A stretch of 41,614 bases of DNA from Enterocloster lavalensis (GTDB taxonomy: Bacteria; Bacillota; Clostridia; Lachnospirales; Lachnospiraceae): the NCBI RefSeq assembly GCF_902364025.1, contig NZ_CABJCG010000024.1, forward strand, positions 51,446 through 93,059. The letters run 5' to 3'. Positions 33,636 to 41,610 of this stretch are shown piece by piece. Every line of letters begins with the position of its first letter. Positions within the stretch are counted from its first letter, which is position 1. The notes under the pieces were generated by a model. It was given only the letters and a program-made list of their open reading frames with translations, ran no database searches and was not told the origin of the DNA. The translations under genes were made by a program, and so were the position numbers.

Positions 33636-33947
33636 ATGTTGATTGTGACCACAGAGAGCGTAAACGGCGGCAGATTCGAGCAGCTGGGGCTGGTGCGGGG
33701 TTCCAGCATCATGACGGTGCACGCGGGGAAGGACATCATGAACAGTTTTAAGACGCTGGTGGGAGGAGAGCTGACCTCCTACAACGAGATGATGGAGAAC
33801 GCCCGGGGCCTGGCCACCCAGCGCATGATCGAGCAGGCTCAGTCCATGGGCGCGGACGCTATCGTGGCGGCGCGCTACAACAGCAGCTCCGTGGCCCAGG
33901 GCGCGGCAGAAGTGATGGCTTACGGCACCGCGGTGCGGTTTGTATAG
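33636..33947 (+). CDS. UPF0145/YbjQ-family protein
   Basis: The protein has 103 residues, the normal size. Typical features are MLIVTTESVNGG, the central LGLVRGSSIM, the long helix around LTSYNEMMENARGLATQRMIEQAQSMGADAIVAARYN and the final AYGTAVRF. The function is unknown; members form pentameric dodecin-like assemblies and are sometimes called heavy-metal binding. ATG 33636 has AGGAGG 8 nt upstream. The racemase gene begins 13 nt after its stop, so they are probably one transcript. Confidence 0.88.
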   Translation: MLIVTTESVNGGRFEQLGLVRGSSIMTVHAGKDIMNSFKTLVGGELTSYNEMMENARGLATQRMIEQAQSMGADAIVAARYNSSSVAQGAAEVMAYGTAVRFV

Positions 33948-33960
33948 GAGGGGAATAGAG

Positions 33961-34650
33961 ATGAAAACCATTGGCCTGATCGGAGGAATGAGCTGGGAGA
34001 GCACGGTGACCTACTACCAGCTGATCAATGAGGCGGTGAAGAAGAGTCTGGGCGGACTGCACTCGGCAAAAATTCTGCTCTACAGCGTGGATTTCCAGGA
34101 GATCGAGGAGTGCCAGACCCGGGGCGACTGGGAGAAAAGCGCCCGGATTCTGGGGGACGCGGCCAAGGGGCTGGAGGGCGCGGGGGCGGGTTGTATTGTA
34201 ATCTGCACCAACACCATGCACAAGGTGGCGCCCCAGATTGGGGCGCGGGTCTCTATTCCGATTCTGCATATCGCGGAGGCTACGGCGGAGGCGTTGATCG
34301 ACAGTGGAATCACTCGGGTGCTTCTTTTGGGTACGCGCTATACCATGCAGCAGGATTTTTATAAGGAAAAGCTGGTGGAGCGGGGCATCGAGGTGATGGT
34401 TCCCGGGGACGAGGACATGGAAATTGTGAACCGGATTATTTTCGGGGAGCTGTGCCTGGGGGTGATCTCGGAGGAGTCCAGGAAGGAATATCTGCGGATT
34501 ATTGAGGAACAGAAGGGACGGGGCGCGCAGGGCGTGATCCTGGGATGTACGGAGATCGGGCTTCTGATCAGCCAGGCGGACACGGAGCTGCCGGTGTTTG
34601 ATACCACGAAGATTCATGCGGGGCGGGCGGCGGAGTGGGCGGTGGAATAG
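33961..34650 (+). CDS. Aspartate/glutamate racemase family protein
   Basis: The protein has 229 residues. The family start TIGLIGGMSWEST is followed by the two catalytic cysteines: Cys82 in VICTNTMHKV and Cys196 in ILGCTEIGLL. These cofactor-independent enzymes interconvert D- and L-amino acids by a two-base mechanism. It looks like the RacD/YgeA branch (broad-specificity or aspartate racemase) rather than MurI. ATG 33961 has GGAGGGG 7 nt upstream. It follows UPF0145 by 13 nt. Confidence 0.88.
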   Translation: MKTIGLIGGMSWESTVTYYQLINEAVKKSLGGLHSAKILLYSVDFQEIEECQTRGDWEKSARILGDAAKGLEGAGAGCIVICTNTMHKVAPQIGARVSIPILHIAEATAEALIDSGITRVLLLGTRYTMQQDFYKEKLVERGIEVMVPGDEDMEIVNRIIFGELCLGVISEESRKEYLRIIEEQKGRGAQGVILGCTEIGLLISQADTELPVFDTTKIHAGRAAEWAVE

Positions 34651-34733
34651 TTGCCTTGGAGGATCAGAGGAATGCGGATTGTGTTTGTAGGGATTCAAAT
34701 CGATCAGGTTTATTTTTAGAATGAGGGAAAAAT

Positions 34734-34787
34734 AAAAGGGCCAGCCGGTTATCGCGAGATGTCGTGATAGAGGGCTGGCTCTTTTTT
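34734..34787 (+). terminator. Terminator before the CRISPR-Cas locus
   Basis: The stem GGGCCAGCC (34738-34746) with GGCTGGCTC (34773-34781) has an inner TATCGCGA/TCGTGATA helix and is followed by TTTTTT. The AAAA before the stem would make it work on both strands. It closes the housekeeping side. Confidence 0.9.
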
Positions 34788-34912
34788 ACATTAAATGTTA
34801 AATTACATATTTCAATTCACCAGTAATGAATACTGTTTTTATATTATACAATCAAAATCAAATTAAATCAACAATTAATATAAATGACATAATATTAAAA
34901 TACATGAACATA

Positions 34913-34941
34913 TTTACAAAATCATCCATCTGTGCTACTAT
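34913..34941 (+). promoter_or_regulatory. cas operon promoter in an AT-rich leader
   Basis: TTTACA (34913-34918), a 17-bp spacer with an extended TGC element and TACTAT (34936-34941). It lies about 35 nt upstream of cas5. The stretch 34788-34976 is strikingly AT-rich compared with everything before it, and marks the border of the cas locus. No gene is seen in it. Confidence 0.75.
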
Positions 34942-34976
34942 ACAAATAAAGAAACACAAGGAAGGAGGAAATTCAA

Positions 34977-35579
34977 ATGCTCAACAAACGATACGATTGG
35001 GCTTTTGAGGTCGCAGGCCCTGCGGCCTCCTACGCACGTCCGGATTCGGGCTCGTCCCCCATCAGCTCGCCATTACCCCCCCGCTCGGCGATCATAGGAA
35101 TGATGACCTGCGTGGCCTTCAGCCGGGAGGCATATTTCTGGCCAGAGCGCATAGAACTGTGCACCCCTCCAGTGTACCACAGGTATACGCAAAACTATAA
35201 TGGGCCTCTCCGCAAATCCCAGGCGTCATTTCAAATCATGGCGACCGTACTGATCAACGTGGATTACAAGATATACGGCACCGTGAAGGGATATGCCCCG
35301 CCCACCGCATTACATAATCCGATGCATCAACTCAGGGACGTGTTCATGCGCCGGTTGAAGAGCGGCCTTTTCTATCGGACTCCGTCGCTGGGCCTTTCAG
35401 AATTCATCCCCTCCTACTTTGGACCCCTGCGGGACGACACGCAGGTGGACCGGACCATCAATTTGGAGATACCATCGCTGCTGGACACGATGTTCGATCG
35501 GCCCACATACGGACAGCTGTCTCCAACATTCATGCAGAATGTGAAAATAGTGGAGGGGGTGCTGCATTTTGCTGAATGA
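34977..35579 (+). CDS. cas5: Cas5 of a type I-C-like CRISPR system
   Basis: The protein has 200 residues. The N-terminal Cas5 fold (YDWAFEVAGPAASYARPD, SPLPPRSAIIGMMTCVAF) and the C-terminal part (VFMRRLKSGLFYRTPSLGLSEF, then FGPLRDDTQVD) match Cas5c/d layout. Characterised Cas5c/d proteins cut the repeat RNA with a Tyr and a Lys-His pair just before the (M/F)xRR helix. Here the matching stretch reads NPMHQLRDVFMRR, so Gln-Leu seems to stand where Lys-His is usual. It would bind the 5' handle of crRNA in Cascade. ATG 34977 has AAGGAGGA 7 nt before it. It overlaps cas8c by 11 nt. Confidence 0.88.
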   Translation: MLNKRYDWAFEVAGPAASYARPDSGSSPISSPLPPRSAIIGMMTCVAFSREAYFWPERIELCTPPVYHRYTQNYNGPLRKSQASFQIMATVLINVDYKIYGTVKGYAPPTALHNPMHQLRDVFMRRLKSGLFYRTPSLGLSEFIPSYFGPLRDDTQVDRTINLEIPSLLDTMFDRPTYGQLSPTFMQNVKIVEGVLHFAE

Positions 35580-37722
35580 ATTGTATCAACTCTCAAATCT
35601 GCTGGGGAGACAGGGATTACTGCCTCATGCGAGCACCCACCGCGATGTGCACAAGATGGCCAAATGCGAATGCCTCTGCATTTATTTGGACCAGGATGGA
35701 AAACCGTCCATCAATGATTTATTTGGCAAAGAGCAGACATCCAGGCTATGGCTGCACAGCCATGGAAATCATGACCGTTTTCCTGCGATTAAAGTGCAGA
35801 AACCGCTTCTGCCGGAACATATTTCCGCCTCATTTGATGAAACAGCCTGGAAGAAAGCGGACTGTGAGAAAAAGCGGCAAATGCTGTTGGAACTGGATTA
35901 CACGGCCGGCAATCCCAAGAGCGACGATATCCAGGTAAAGCCATGGACGCTAGAGCAGATGAGGCCGGTTCTGGAAGACCAGGATGATATCTGCCTGGAA
36001 AGCGTGCGCCGCCTCTTGAACCGCTTTCCGCAAAAGGAAAATGTGCCGGAGTTTTATGATAATTTCCGCCGGGCTATTTACGACAATCTTTGGAGAGAAG
36101 AGCGCTTTATTGACTTCTTCAAAAAACTCCTGGTGGGCAGCTTTGACTCAAAGAAACGTCAATACACCTCGCTCTGCGCCTGCTATTTTGATATAGAAGA
36201 TGACGAGCTGGACTATAAGGTGGCAGATCCCGATACGGGAAATGCGCTGGTTCAGCTGCTGCTGAAAGCGCAGGGAACCCCGGAAGAGGCTGCGGAGGCG
36301 TCCGGGAAAATGATGGGAATATCCGCGCTTTCCGGGACGAGGATGGCACTGGTCCGGGATAAATATCCCAACCCGGCGTTTCAGGTGATCGGTCCCTCTT
36401 ATCTGTACTCCAACAATACAGGAGCGTACCCTTGTCTTTCCCGCTATAATCTGGAGAGAACGGGGGCTTTTCCCGCAGGGGAAGAGCAGGTGCGCAGAAT
36501 GAATGATGCCCTGGGATTCTTGATGAAGGAAGAACGCAGAGGAAAGACCTGGACCAGCTTCTGGGGAACTTCGTCAAAGACACCGCTGCTGCTGTTGGCC
36601 TGGTTGGAGAGTGATCCCAGCGGAGAAATAGACCTGGCGGATGCATTTGCGAACAACGGGGGAAGCAGTGTGTATGAAGATACATGCAAAAAGGTATTGG
36701 ACATGCTGCGGAACAAATTAAGTGCGAATCGGAAGGACCCAGTCCATTTACAGCTGTTTGAAACCCTGGACAAAGGGCGCAAGCAGATCGTCTACAGCCG
36801 CACTATGACAGTCGAACAGGTCTATGAAAATGTAGCGGGGTGGATGAAGGCGGCTGAAAACATCCCATCCGTAAAATTTAATGTGAAATGGAAAAATAAG
36901 GATGGAAAACAGGTTCATTTTGTCCGCCCATGGTGCCCGGGGCCGGGTGCGATCAGCAGTGTATTGAGGACGCAGTACCGGACGCAAAACAGCGGCAACA
37001 TTGGACGAATGCAGGACAGAAGATCTTGTACGATAACCGAGGAGGAGGTATACCGCTTGTTTCTTCCCGATACCTACGGAGGCCGAAGAGATGCGAAATT
37101 GATTGAGACCTGTATGAAGGAAACGCTGCGGACCAGCGGAGAACTTCTGCTGGATGCGTTCCGGTTTCAAAGAGTCGCCTCCAAGGGACACCCATTCACG
37201 AAGGAAATGCTGTGGAGGGCCTGCGTTGCCCTGGAATTGTTGGGAATTCTCCTTTACAAGAAGGGGATCAGAAAGGAGGACTATATGAAAAGCAAAATGT
37301 TCCTTTTGGGGAGGCTGATGGGACTTGCAGACTGCCTCCACAGAAATTACTGTATCATAGAGCGCAATAAAGAAACGCTTAAGACGCATACAAAACCGAT
37401 TCCGGGACAGTTGATGGGCAGCGCGGTTTATCAGACAGCGCTGCAAAGGCCCAAGGAAGCTTTGAAAATGCTATTCGGGAAAATGCAGATTTATATCAAC
37501 TGGGCCTCGGCAAATCCAGACAGCCAGAGCGGATGGATTATCAAAAAGATATCGGAGACATTTAAAGAGATTGAGGTGGACGGCATTTCCCTGCCCGAAA
37601 GACCGACTCTCGATGAGCAGGTGGAGCTGATTGTCGGATATGGAAGCGAACTTTCATTTCCCAGAGAAACATATTATAAAAATACTGTGGACCAAGAAAA
37701 AAGTCAGGAGGAGGAAGCATGA
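35569..37722 (+). CDS. cas8c: Cas8c/Csd1-like large subunit of type I-C Cascade
   Basis: The protein has 717 residues, longer than most Csd1 proteins (about 600). I recognise it by Csd1-like stretches rather than by strong identity: ALSGTRMALVRDKYPNPAFQVIG, LGFLMKEERRGKTWTSFW, LLLAWLESDPS, and the C-terminal FLLGRLMGLADCLHRN with LPERPTLDEQVELIVGYGSE. It should recognise the PAM and hold the target strand. The start is TTG 35569, with GGAGGGGG about 9 nt upstream, overlapping cas5 by 11 nt. An internal start at 37285 may yield Cas11. It overlaps cas7 by 4 nt (ATGA). The extra length lies mainly in the first half. Confidence 0.82.
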   Translation: MLNELYQLSNLLGRQGLLPHASTHRDVHKMAKCECLCIYLDQDGKPSINDLFGKEQTSRLWLHSHGNHDRFPAIKVQKPLLPEHISASFDETAWKKADCEKKRQMLLELDYTAGNPKSDDIQVKPWTLEQMRPVLEDQDDICLESVRRLLNRFPQKENVPEFYDNFRRAIYDNLWREERFIDFFKKLLVGSFDSKKRQYTSLCACYFDIEDDELDYKVADPDTGNALVQLLLKAQGTPEEAAEASGKMMGISALSGTRMALVRDKYPNPAFQVIGPSYLYSNNTGAYPCLSRYNLERTGAFPAGEEQVRRMNDALGFLMKEERRGKTWTSFWGTSSKTPLLLLAWLESDPSGEIDLADAFANNGGSSVYEDTCKKVLDMLRNKLSANRKDPVHLQLFETLDKGRKQIVYSRTMTVEQVYENVAGWMKAAENIPSVKFNVKWKNKDGKQVHFVRPWCPGPGAISSVLRTQYRTQNSGNIGRMQDRRSCTITEEEVYRLFLPDTYGGRRDAKLIETCMKETLRTSGELLLDAFRFQRVASKGHPFTKEMLWRACVALELLGILLYKKGIRKEDYMKSKMFLLGRLMGLADCLHRNYCIIERNKETLKTHTKPIPGQLMGSAVYQTALQRPKEALKMLFGKMQIYINWASANPDSQSGWIIKKISETFKEIEVDGISLPERPTLDEQVELIVGYGSELSFPRETYYKNTVDQEKSQEEEA
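37285..37722 (+). CDS. cas11c: Putative internally translated Cas11 small subunit
   Basis: Inside cas8c and in the same frame, AAAGGAGGA (37272-37280) lies 5 nt before ATG 37285. This would give a 145-residue helical protein (MKSKMFLLGRLMGLADCLHRNY to the shared stop), the size and place of the Cas11c known to be made from cas8c in type I-C systems. The strong Shine-Dalgarno in the middle of a coding frame is seen directly; translation is inferred from the family. Confidence 0.7.
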   Translation: MKSKMFLLGRLMGLADCLHRNYCIIERNKETLKTHTKPIPGQLMGSAVYQTALQRPKEALKMLFGKMQIYINWASANPDSQSGWIIKKISETFKEIEVDGISLPERPTLDEQVELIVGYGSELSFPRETYYKNTVDQEKSQEEEA

Positions 37723-38627
37723 TGGAGAGAGAACTGCACAGAGGAACTGGTTTACTTTGGATTGAAACGATCAACTCGAACCCCAATGGAAATCCCGATC
37801 AGGACAGCGAACCGAGGCAGCGCAGTGATGAGCGTGGGGAAATTTCCCCGGTATCCTTCAAACACAAAGTCCGGGAACTGGTTGCGTACAAAGAGGGGCC
37901 GATCTGGAAGGAAATCAGCGCTGAATTGGGGATCGAGCCGTCGGAGATGGGGCACTATGACATTCTTGAGCAAAAAGAGACCAAGCGGTCAGAGGTAAAA
38001 AGGCTCTCTTCACAGGAGTTTCTGGACCGTTACTGGGACGCCCGTGTGTTTGGTTCTACATTTTTGGAGGGAAAGATAAAGGATGAGGCCATTGCAGCTG
38101 ATAATCCGCAGGCTGGGACATTCATCCATACCGGCGTGGTGCAGTTTGGGCTGGGACTTTCGCTTTCCCCCATTGAAGTCGAGCGTCTCACCACAACGAA
38201 GGTTTTGCCGGCAGAGGAGGGGAAGGGAAAGGGTATGGCGCCTCTGGCATTCCGCGTCGTGCCCTATGGGCTGTATCTCATGCCATTTTTTGTAAATGCA
38301 ACCATGGCGGGAAAGACGCAGTGCACATATAGGGATATTCAGCTGCTGCTGCGCATGATCCCTTATGCCTATGAGGCCACCGCTTCCTACATCAGACCTC
38401 AGGTCAACATCCGCCACGCTTATTATGTGGAACACGCAAAGGCCAGGGGATGTTACAATGACTTTAAGATTATTGAGGCGCTGACACCTGATCTGCTCAT
38501 ACCGACGGATGCGGTCGCCCACAGTATCAAAGACTACGATGTGGAGGCGGTGGAACAGCGGATTGCGCGGTTGAATCAGGAAATGGAAGGAAAAGCGGGG
38601 CCGGTCATTGATCTGATGGAGGTATAG
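37719..38627 (+). CDS. cas7: Cas7 (Csd2/Csh2-like) backbone subunit
   Basis: The protein has 302 residues. It has the Cas7 opening GLLWIETINSNPNGNPDQDSEPR with the NPNGxPD motif, the stretch YWDARVFGSTFLEG, the segment THTGVVQFGLGLSLSPIEVER and a PYGLYLMPFFVNATMA core like that of Csd2. Several copies would coat the spacer part of crRNA. It begins at an ATG in the ATGA overlap with cas8c, with AGGAGG close by. The C-terminal helix EAVEQRIARLNQEMEGKAG appears normal. Confidence 0.9.
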   Translation: MMERELHRGTGLLWIETINSNPNGNPDQDSEPRQRSDERGEISPVSFKHKVRELVAYKEGPIWKEISAELGIEPSEMGHYDILEQKETKRSEVKRLSSQEFLDRYWDARVFGSTFLEGKIKDEAIAADNPQAGTFIHTGVVQFGLGLSLSPIEVERLTTTKVLPAEEGKGKGMAPLAFRVVPYGLYLMPFFVNATMAGKTQCTYRDIQLLLRMIPYAYEATASYIRPQVNIRHAYYVEHAKARGCYNDFKIIEALTPDLLIPTDAVAHSIKDYDVEAVEQRIARLNQEMEGKAGPVIDLMEV

Positions 38628-38628
38628 G

Positions 38629-40923
38629 GTGAAATATCTTGCTCACAGTAAGGCATACTGCGGTTATGATCAGTCATATGGAGAACACATTTGGGGTGTG
38701 TATCAATGGGTGCAGCATACTTTGTCAAAATGGAAGGCATTTTTGCCGGAAGATATCTACCGCCGGGTGGAGAGATGGCTGCTGTTGACGCTGAAATTCC
38801 ATGATCTGGGAAAACTTGAGGATCAGAATCAGGCCCGTTTACACGATGAAACTTATTGCGGAAGGCTTCCATATCCTCATCAGTATGCCGGAACAAGGTA
38901 TTTGTATCATATTTATGAGGATATGTTTGGAGCGATGCTGATTTACGGACATCATCGCCCGGGGCTGCCAAATTGGGGAGCGGAGAGAATCAACAGCACG
39001 CCGTTTTGCAGCGCATTCACGAAAAATGAGGAAGAGCGGACAGCGCTTCAAACATATACGGACAATATCATCGACAAGCTCCTGAGCGCACACCTTGAGG
39101 CAACGGGGAGAGACGCGGTGGAATTTGAAAAAATGAAAGACCGCCCCGCCTCTTCCCAGGAGGTAAGAATGATGCTTTCCTGCCTGGTAAATGCCGATTG
39201 GAACGATACCGCCAGGAAAGGCTTTAACCCCGACGAAACTCTGCCGCAGTGGGAGACTTTTTTGAAGCGGCTGGACAGCTATGTGGCCAGACTTCAGAAT
39301 AAACTTCAGAATAAAGTGAGCCCTGAGGAAAATGATGACAGACGGATATTAAATGATCTGCGTACAGAATTCTATCAGGAGTGCCGAGTGCGTTTTCCTG
39401 TAGAACAGGGGGCGGCGGTCTACAACGGCGACGCCTGCGTGGGTACAGGAAAAACAACTGCGTTTCTCGCTTTGGCGCTCCGGCTGGCGGAAAAGAATCA
39501 GCTGAGACATGTTTTTCTTATTTCACCGATGATCGCGCTCCTCGAACATGTAGAACAGGTTGTCAGGAAGGCAGTTGCTCCCGATGAGAAACAGGGGAAC
39601 GAAACGGTGTCGGTTGTCCACTCCAGAGCGGAATACCATATTCCGCAGCTTCGTGAGCTGGCAAATTCATGGGAGACGCCGTTTATTCTGACCACGGCAG
39701 TGGCCTTTTACGAGACCTTGGCGGCCAATGAGCCGGCTCATCTGAAAAAGCTTCATGAATTGCCGGGCTCGGTGATTATCTTGGATGAATTTCACGCCTC
39801 GGCTCCCGCGGAATGCCTTCCGGTTATTTGGAAATGGCTGGGGGAACTGTGCAGGGATTGGGGATGCTCTGTGATCTTATCCTCCGGCACGATGGTTCAT
39901 TTTTGGGAAAATGAACGGTTTAAGAGGTTATTTGGAAAGAATGAACCATTTCCCATTCCAAAGCCCATTTTATCGGAAGAACTGCAAAGAAAAATGGAGG
40001 AGATGGATCGGAAACGGGTTCAAAAACGGCTCTCGCCCGAAGATTTAGAACGATGCCGGTTTTCCAAAATTGGCGACTTGTTGGATTTCGCCCTGGCCCA
40101 TGAAGGACCAAGGGTGATTTTGGCGGAGACAAGGGAGGCGGCTGCAAGAATTGCGTTTGAATTGAAGCAGCGCGGCAAACAAGTCTCTCATCTATCCAAT
40201 GCGTTTACGCCAGAGGATTGCGAAAGGAAATTGCAGGAAATCGAAGTAGTGCTCGGGCGGCCTGAAGCGGACGCGGAAAAAAACGACTGGACCATGGTCG
40301 CAACGACTTATGCGGCAATGGGGCTTGATCTTTCGTTCAGAAATGGATTCTGTCAGGTTTTATCATGCGACATCTATTTGCAGCTGCTTGGAAGGATTAG
40401 CCGTAACCAGGAGTATCCTGATGCCGGCTTATGGGCATTTGAGCTGTTTGATCCCAAACTGCCGGAAAATAGAGGGATAGGAGCCGGCAAGGGTGTCTGG
40501 CGGGAAATCATTCGCAACAAATACGGCGGCAGCCCGGTCTGGAGTCTGCCGCCGTCCCAATTAGCGTCTTATGCGTTCCGAGAAGAATCAAAGCGAAGGC
40601 CCGGACTGGCAGACCGGCAACGATTTTTTCTGGAAAAAGAAGGTGCGTTTGAGTTCAGTACCATGGCACAGGATTTCAAGATAATTTCAAATGAACCGCA
40701 GGCGCTGGCTGTCGTTGACCCAAAGCTGGTAGGGGCAATACGGGCTGGAGTGTACTGTGACAGAGCGGAGCTTCAGAGAAAGAGCGTATCACTTTATAAG
40801 AGTCAGGTTACGCGTCTGGAATTGTCACCGATTGTAAATGGTGAAGACCTGTATGCACTCCCGCCAGGACAGTATGATGCGGAACTTTTGGGATGTTTTA
40901 AAAATATTGTTGGAACGAATTAG
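38629..40923 (+). CDS. cas3: Cas3 HD nuclease-helicase
   Basis: The protein has 764 residues. The N-terminal HD domain includes His20, the His58-Asp59 pair in KFHDLGK and His108/109 in YGHHRPGLP. The SF2 helicase has Walker A VGTGKTT (about 268-275), a DEFH box (386-389, in place of DEAH), motif III SSGT and motif VI QLLGRISRN (585-593). It cuts and unwinds DNA opened by Cascade. The start is GTG 38629, with GGAGG upstream, 1 nt after cas7. Its place at the 3' end of the operon is unusual, since in type I-C cas3 normally comes first. Confidence 0.93.
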   Translation: MKYLAHSKAYCGYDQSYGEHIWGVYQWVQHTLSKWKAFLPEDIYRRVERWLLLTLKFHDLGKLEDQNQARLHDETYCGRLPYPHQYAGTRYLYHIYEDMFGAMLIYGHHRPGLPNWGAERINSTPFCSAFTKNEEERTALQTYTDNIIDKLLSAHLEATGRDAVEFEKMKDRPASSQEVRMMLSCLVNADWNDTARKGFNPDETLPQWETFLKRLDSYVARLQNKLQNKVSPEENDDRRILNDLRTEFYQECRVRFPVEQGAAVYNGDACVGTGKTTAFLALALRLAEKNQLRHVFLISPMIALLEHVEQVVRKAVAPDEKQGNETVSVVHSRAEYHIPQLRELANSWETPFILTTAVAFYETLAANEPAHLKKLHELPGSVIILDEFHASAPAECLPVIWKWLGELCRDWGCSVILSSGTMVHFWENERFKRLFGKNEPFPIPKPILSEELQRKMEEMDRKRVQKRLSPEDLERCRFSKIGDLLDFALAHEGPRVILAETREAAARIAFELKQRGKQVSHLSNAFTPEDCERKLQEIEVVLGRPEADAEKNDWTMVATTYAAMGLDLSFRNGFCQVLSCDIYLQLLGRISRNQEYPDAGLWAFELFDPKLPENRGIGAGKGVWREIIRNKYGGSPVWSLPPSQLASYAFREESKRRPGLADRQRFFLEKEGAFEFSTMAQDFKIISNEPQALAVVDPKLVGAIRAGVYCDRAELQRKSVSLYKSQVTRLELSPIVNGEDLYALPPGQYDAELLGCFKNIVGTN

Positions 40924-41116
40924 GATGATACGGGTAAAATGCTGGTGCGAATACCGAGTGAACAGGAATTTGCTGGGGGATTCGCACTGGGATAGTGAAC
41001 AAAATGGGGAGATGGTGTTGATTTGTTGAAGGGGGGTGAAGGGAAGAATTGAGAATAGGTGGGGTGAATTTGGTGAAAATGTATAAAATATGGTGAAAAA
41101 ATTGTGAAGTATTGCT
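40924..41116 (+). promoter_or_regulatory. CRISPR leader region
   Basis: This is a 193-bp gap between cas3 and the first repeat. Its second half is AT-rich and carries several GGTGAA boxes (for example at 41063, 41072, 41092) and a possible TATAAA (41082-41087). The first repeat is a perfect copy while the far repeats decay, so the leader is on this side and transcription runs rightward. No cas4, cas1 or cas2 lies here. Confidence 0.7.
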
Positions 41117-41555
41117 GTGTTCAGCCGCGTAGCGGTTGTGAATTAAAATTTATGAGAATCATACCATGATTGCAGATGAACTCGGGTGTTCAGCCGCGTA
41201 GCGGTTGTGAATTAAAATAACACCATATGCCAGGCAGATATACAATTCTGCGTGTTCAGCCGCGTAGCGGTTGTGAATTAAAATCAATCATCATAATGTA
41301 TTGATCTATGCCGATCCGGTGTTCAGCCGCGTAGCGGTTGTGAATTAAAATGTCTGACAGGCGGTTAATCAGTCCCTGGGGGATATGTGTTCAGCCGCGT
41401 AGCGGTTGTGAATTAAAATAGGCAATCTACTGGGGGCTCGGCACAGTGGAAGCGTGTTCAGCTGCGTAGCAGTTGTGAACTAAAATCATCAGACCGGCCA
41501 TCGAATATCGGAGATGGTGGCGAGGTCCGATCGCATAGCGGTATGTTTTTATAAT
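41117..41555 (+). CRISPR. CRISPR array: six 33-bp repeats plus one decayed repeat
   Basis: The repeats start GTGTTCAGCCGCGTAGCGG and end TTGTGAATTAAAAT. They lie at 41117-41149, 41186-41218, 41252-41284, 41319-41351, 41387-41419 and 41454-41486. Spacers are 36, 33, 34, 35 and 34 nt. The first five repeats are identical; the sixth differs at three positions. A degenerate seventh (41523-41555, about 19 of 33 matching, with GCATAGCGG conserved) follows a 36-nt spacer. The hairpin AGCCGC-GTA-GCGGTT and the 3' handle TGAATTAAAAT match the type I-C repeat design. No spacer obviously matches this window. Confidence 0.97.
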
Positions 41556-41568
41556 GCAACTAATCATG

Positions 41569-41610
41569 ACCACCCGTCAAACGGGTGGTTTGCTCGCCCC
41601 TATCAGGGGC
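41569..41610. mobile_element. Two tight hairpins resembling an IS200/IS605-family end
   Basis: ACCACCCGT-CAA-ACGGGTGGT (41569-41589) is a perfect 9-bp hairpin. GCCCCT-ATC-AGGGGC (41596-41610) is a second one, with TTTGCTC between them. Such subterminal hairpins next to ACCACCCGT and TTTGCTC are what I remember of IS200/IS605 ends in Clostridia. The rest lies outside the window, so neither a transposase nor a TnpB can be seen. The first hairpin could instead be a terminator of the array. Confidence 0.45.

Noticed and set aside
32247..34004. Minus-strand frame of 585 codons opposite lacM and UPF0145
   Set aside because: It crosses a strong terminator and three genes and has no recognisable motif.
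34977..38627. Classification of the cas genes as type I-B or I-G
   Set aside because: There is no cas6 or Csb-type protein. The 33-bp repeat with its TGAATTAAAAT handle and the Csd1-like ends of Cas8 fit type I-C better, although divergence leaves some doubt.
40838..41029. Small open frame at the end of cas3 and in the leader
   Set aside because: Most of it overlaps cas3 in another frame, it has no ribosome binding site and no protein-like pattern.
41150..41522. Spacers as self-targeting of this window
   Set aside because: By eye none of the six spacers matches other parts of the window; a genome and phage database search would be needed to find targets.
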